Shown here: one piece after another, positions 61,498 through 64,000 of the stretch
Layout: every line of letters begins with the position of its first letter
Numbering within the stretch: position 1 is the stretch's first letter
Assembly: GCF_001592105.1 (NCBI RefSeq)
Contig: NZ_BCWE01000007.1
Span: 124,001-188,000 of the forward strand
Length of the DNA: 64,000 bases
DNA from: Desulfolucanica intricata
Lineage (GTDB): Bacteria > Bacillota > Desulfotomaculia > Desulfotomaculales > Desulfofarciminaceae
Reading direction: 5' to 3'
Notes under the pieces: model-generated
Told to the model about the DNA's origin: nothing
Database searches by the model: none
What the model saw: the letters and a program-made list of their open reading frames with translations, nothing else
Position numbers and translations under genes: made by a program

Positions 61498-61551
61498 TAT
61501 GTTTAGTGGGAATTACTTCACCGTTATACCCCCACTGACATGTTGTTCAAA

Positions 61552-61963
61552 TATTATATTGTTTAACAGTATCGTTCGAATGTTCTTCGAGACCGGCCGT
61601 TCAATCTTATTAATCATTTGAAACTTATCATCTCATTTGTGGTTATAAACAGGCAGCCCATATTAAAAATTAAGATTAAGTATTACTAAAGCAATGTATG
61701 TGTTATAAGAACCATTATAATGCCTTATTATTCATTTTACATTAACATACTATTGTTTTCCACATTTATTAAAAGAACAGCATCATTGCAATATTATTTA
61801 GAAAGACTCCGGTTAAACGTTCTTCCAGACTATCTATGAAATACCGGTGAAATGCGCGGCATTTTTTTCATTCTAATTGGAAAGACTGTTGATTTTTATT
61901 GTTAATAATATTTAATATTTAGTTAATACTAAACGGGAAATTATTAAAAGGAGGTGTCGTAAA
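61552..61963. other. Intergenic region
   Basis: AT-rich spacer between the receiver remnant and the DUF1540 gene. No supported gene, RNA or terminator is seen. Confidence 0.4.
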
Positions 61964-62218
61964 ATGGCACAGCAGCATATTCACTGTATTGTTAATAACT
62001 GCCACTACTGGTCCCAGGGCAATAAGTGCGTAGCTAATGAAATTTTGATAGCTTCAGATCAGTTCGGAAATCAATATGCTGACAGAGTAGATGCTACAAT
62101 GGTTAAGCAGCTGTCCCCGACTCCGGTTAACAGTTGTATGGAATCCTGCTGCAAATCCTTTGTTCCTAAAGGCTCGGGTGAAATTAATCAGGATGGTATT
62201 AAGAAACAGAGTATGTAA
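61964..62218 (+). CDS. DUF1540 small cysteine-rich protein
   Basis: An 84-residue protein with the DUF1540 cysteine pattern: IHCIVNNCHYWSQGNKCVANEI near the start and SCMESCCKSF near residue 57. These short metal-binding-type domains are frequent in Clostridia; function unknown. ATG 61964 follows AAAGGAGGTG, a very strong ribosome site. Confidence 0.88.
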   Translation: MAQQHIHCIVNNCHYWSQGNKCVANEILIASDQFGNQYADRVDATMVKQLSPTPVNSCMESCCKSFVPKGSGEINQDGIKKQSM

Positions 62219-62251
62219 CAATAAAGTTGCCTTAACAACTTTATGTAGAAA

Positions 62252-62287
62252 AACACCCCGGTTGCAGCTTGAACCGGGGTGTTTTTT
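62252..62287. terminator. Bidirectional terminator
   Basis: A 12-bp stem AACACCCCGGTT (62252-62263) with AACCGGGGTGTT (62272-62283), followed by TTTTC on plus and TTTTTCT on minus. It serves the convergent DUF1540 and PrpE genes. A smaller stem AAAGTTG/CAACTTT lies at 62223-62242. Confidence 0.85.
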
Positions 62288-62298
62288 CTAAAGATTAT

Positions 62299-63207
62299 TT
62301 ACCGGAGATAAATATCTTTTAATTCTTCCGGAATTCGCTCTATATGATCCCAATATGGAAACGGTGGCAAAGGTTCGTGTTCCTCTTCTTCAAAAGGTTC
62401 TTTCTTAGGTGATATTATCGGTTTAAAGCGAGGACTGTCATAGTATACAGCTAAGGCATTAACTTGAACAATTTCCTTCTCCGGGTATCGAAAAGCGGTT
62501 AAATATCCTCCCATGCAGCAGCCCTGGTCAATATCAATAGTGTTATTAATTAATTTTGCCTCGGGTACTGGAGTATGACCATATACAATCAGGGGCTTAC
62601 CTTTATAGTTTTTGGCCCAATCTCTTCTTATTGGCAGCCCGTCACTATCAACCTCTCCGTTGGCATCTCCGTAAAAACAAAAGTCTATAATTCTTTCTGA
62701 TAACCTGCCGATCATATCTTCTTTTATACCGGCATGAGAAACCACTAATTTACCGTGATCTAAAATTAAATATGGTGGTACCGAATTATATAATTCTAAA
62801 AACTGATTAGCAAAATGCTTTCGTTCCTGTTCAGTAAGTTCCTTTAACTCTTCCACTGTTCTTTCCATACCATGTTTAACTTGAACATTTCGACCGATTA
62901 GGTAGCGTGCCAGCTTATTACAATGGTTTCCCGGTACATAGAGTGCTGTGCCGGCATCTACCATTCCTTTTACCAGTTTGACTGTATCCAGGCAATGCGG
63001 TCCTCGGTCAGCCAGGTCTCCCAGATATACAGCAGTTCTGCCGTCCGGGTGTTTATAAATCCCTTCTATCTTACGGTAATTGAGTTTTTGCAAAAGAATT
63101 TCTAATTCTTCAAGACAGCCGTGTACGTCGCCGATAATGTCAAAAGGGCCGTTTATAGTTGATTTTAATGATAAGAAGGTTTTAGGGACTAATCTTTTTT
63201 TATTCAT
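62299..63207 (-). CDS. prpE: PrpE-like metallophosphoesterase
   Basis: A 302-residue calcineurin-type phosphoesterase resembling PrpE/Ap4A hydrolases and the phosphatase part of bacterial PNKP. Metal-ligand motifs: DIIGDVHGCLEELE near residue 22, YLGDLADRGPHCLDT near 61, PGNHCNKLARYL near 94, VVSHAGIKEDMIG near 150, and YGHTPVPEAK near 215. ATG 63207 has AGGAG about 13 nt upstream, a long gap. Likely substrates are diadenosine polyphosphates or phosphoproteins; unresolved. Confidence 0.88.
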   Translation of the reverse strand: MNKKRLVPKTFLSLKSTINGPFDIIGDVHGCLEELEILLQKLNYRKIEGIYKHPDGRTAVYLGDLADRGPHCLDTVKLVKGMVDAGTALYVPGNHCNKLARYLIGRNVQVKHGMERTVEELKELTEQERKHFANQFLELYNSVPPYLILDHGKLVVSHAGIKEDMIGRLSERIIDFCFYGDANGEVDSDGLPIRRDWAKNYKGKPLIVYGHTPVPEAKLINNTIDIDQGCCMGGYLTAFRYPEKEIVQVNALAVYYDSPRFKPIISPKKEPFEEEEHEPLPPFPYWDHIERIPEELKDIYLR

Positions 63208-63276
63208 AAGCGGTTTTTCTCTCCTGATTGTTTAGTTTTATGTTAGTTTAACCTGATAAATTGTAGAATATCAAAA

Positions 63277-63319
63277 GGACTGAACCTAAGTACCCTAAAT
63301 GCGAACTTGGGTTCAGTCC
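63277..63319 (-). terminator. Terminator of the feoB unit
   Basis: A 15-bp stem GGACTGAACC...(63277-63291) with GGTTCAGTCC (63305-63319) followed on the minus strand by TTTTGATATT. Confidence 0.75.
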
Positions 63320-63340
63320 CTAATGATTAAAATATTTTAC

Positions 63341-63502
63341 CTAACAGCTTTTTTCCGCGCGACATTTGCCGCAGTTACCGTTACAACTGCGGATGCTGTA
63401 AACCGGAGTTAAGCATCTGGGGCAGCGCATATTACGAGGATCATTTATTTGGTAACCGCAGGTTGGACAAAAAATTTTTTCCGTTTTTTGGGGTTTATTC
63501 AT
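63341..63502 (-). CDS. Small zinc-ribbon protein next to feoB
   Basis: A 53-residue protein starting MNKPQKTEKIFCPTCG. It has CPTC and CPRC, which form one zinc ribbon, and a C-terminal CNGNCGKCRAEKSC with four more cysteines. ATG 63502 follows AGGAGTG. It lies 17 nt downstream of feoB and before its terminator, so it is in that operon. Short cysteine-rich proteins are common feoB partners; this one is soluble rather than membrane-bound. Confidence 0.8.
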   Translation of the reverse strand: MNKPQKTEKIFCPTCGYQINDPRNMRCPRCLTPVYSIRSCNGNCGKCRAEKSC

Positions 63503-63518
63503 ATCAACACTCCTGTTT

Positions 63519-64000
63519 TTATTTAGTTGTGCCCGTTGCTCTTGCTGCTCTCAGCTTGTAGGTAATCTTACTTAAAATTACGGAGAGAAGAGCTAATGAA
63601 ACAAAAGTAGTTATAACTAACACTGAGCCGTAAGTTATATTATCATCAGCAGCAAATAGTTGAGCTACAATTCCTCCTACGGTAAATGAAATTATCCAGG
63701 TACCGGCCCACATAATAGAGGCTTCCTTAGTACCCCTTTCTTTAAAAATTACCAAAATGGAAGCAATGCAGGGTACAAATAGGGTTATCGTAATTAAAGC
63801 TACTAATATTTCAATTGCACCCAGTTCCATACTGGTTAATCCTGCTGCCCCAAAGTCTCTCCTTACAATTCCCATAATAAAGGCGGTGGCAGTTTCCTGA
63901 GGTAGATTTAACCAACCTACAGTCAGTGGAGATAACAGCTTTTGTAAAAAAGCTAATATACCGGTTAGTTGAAATACGCTTATAATTAAAGCCCCCAAGG
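63519..64000 (-). CDS. feoB: Ferrous iron transporter FeoB, C-terminal part
   Basis: The last 160 residues of FeoB, cut by the window edge. The conserved IMGIVRRDFGAAGLTSM motif (about 40 residues in), ILVALITITLFVPCIASILVIFKERGTKEA, and four membrane helices are the Gate/core C-terminus of the Fe(II) permease. The G-protein domain lies outside the window. Confidence 0.9.
   Translation of the reverse strand, partial: LGALIISVFQLTGILAFLQKLLSPLTVGWLNLPQETATAFIMGIVRRDFGAAGLTSMELGAIEILVALITITLFVPCIASILVIFKERGTKEASIMWAGTWIISFTVGGIVAQLFAADDNITYGSVLVITTFVSLALLSVILSKITYKLRAARATGTTK

Overview
The window looks like a low-to-mid GC, spore-forming, strictly anaerobic Firmicute of the Desulfotomaculum/Pelotomaculum (Peptococcaceae) kind. 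This is inference from gene content: selenocysteine-encoding selD, two Mrp/NifX-type Fe-S ATPase sets, ferredoxin, CoA-disulfide reductase-rhodanese, FmdE, DUF2935/DUF3231 spore-associated bundles, DUF1540, and many TTG/GTG starts behind strong GGAGG sites. No 16S rRNA or other taxonomic marker is present.

Region 1 (1-12.8 kb, all minus strand) is a defence block. From high to low coordinate it holds a DUF421 membrane protein, a WYL regulator, two overlapping genes for helicase-nucleases of AdnAB architecture, a truncated gene, CRISPR leader 2 and array 2, a cas4-cas1 fusion, cas2, leader 1 and array 1, and the start of csm1/cas10. The two leaders are near-identical, and the extra copy carries a scrap of a second cas2 3' end, so the adaptation end of this locus was duplicated.

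Region 2 (13-26 kb) carries an L,D-transpeptidase, a large PAS/GAF histidine kinase, a helicase remnant, a CGGC-domain protein, a tRNA-Lys 3' half, a DUF2935 protein, a Dam-type methylase with a SWIM/SNF2 helicase, a guanidine-I riboswitch with its SMR exporter pair, and a DUF3231 protein.

Region 3 (26-40 kb) carries a small ferredoxin, a persulfide/CoA-disulfide reductase, selD (read through an in-frame UGA), a LysR regulator, a YhaM-like nuclease, a kinase-like gene, tRNA-Ser, a decayed tRNA-Leu, a frameshifted membrane gene, a second PAS histidine kinase, a macro-domain protein, a DUF2250 protein and an ABC-F ATPase.

Region 4 (40-52 kb) has an Fe-S/NifX cluster (zinc ribbon, two NifX-like proteins, two ferredoxin-ATPases, one Mrp/Nbp35) followed by clpP. 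Convergent to it are a degenerate nuclease-like gene and an Opp/Nik-type ABC transporter operon that ends in fmdE. Upstream of that operon are two related structured elements of unknown identity.

Region 5 (52-64 kb) is mostly small accessory genes and debris: two small unknown proteins, DUF3231, DUF441, YkgJ, YvlD, NUDIX, a Zn-phospholipase C, a candidate UGA-containing small selenoprotein, a broken Rrf2 gene, a lipase-like protein, and a graveyard of kinase/receiver fragments around cheR. It closes with DUF1540, PrpE and the feoB end with a zinc-ribbon partner.

The most promising leads are the 69-residue selenoprotein candidate at 56831-57040, the CRISPR/AdnAB/WYL block with its duplicated leaders, and the tandem structured elements at 51861-51973.
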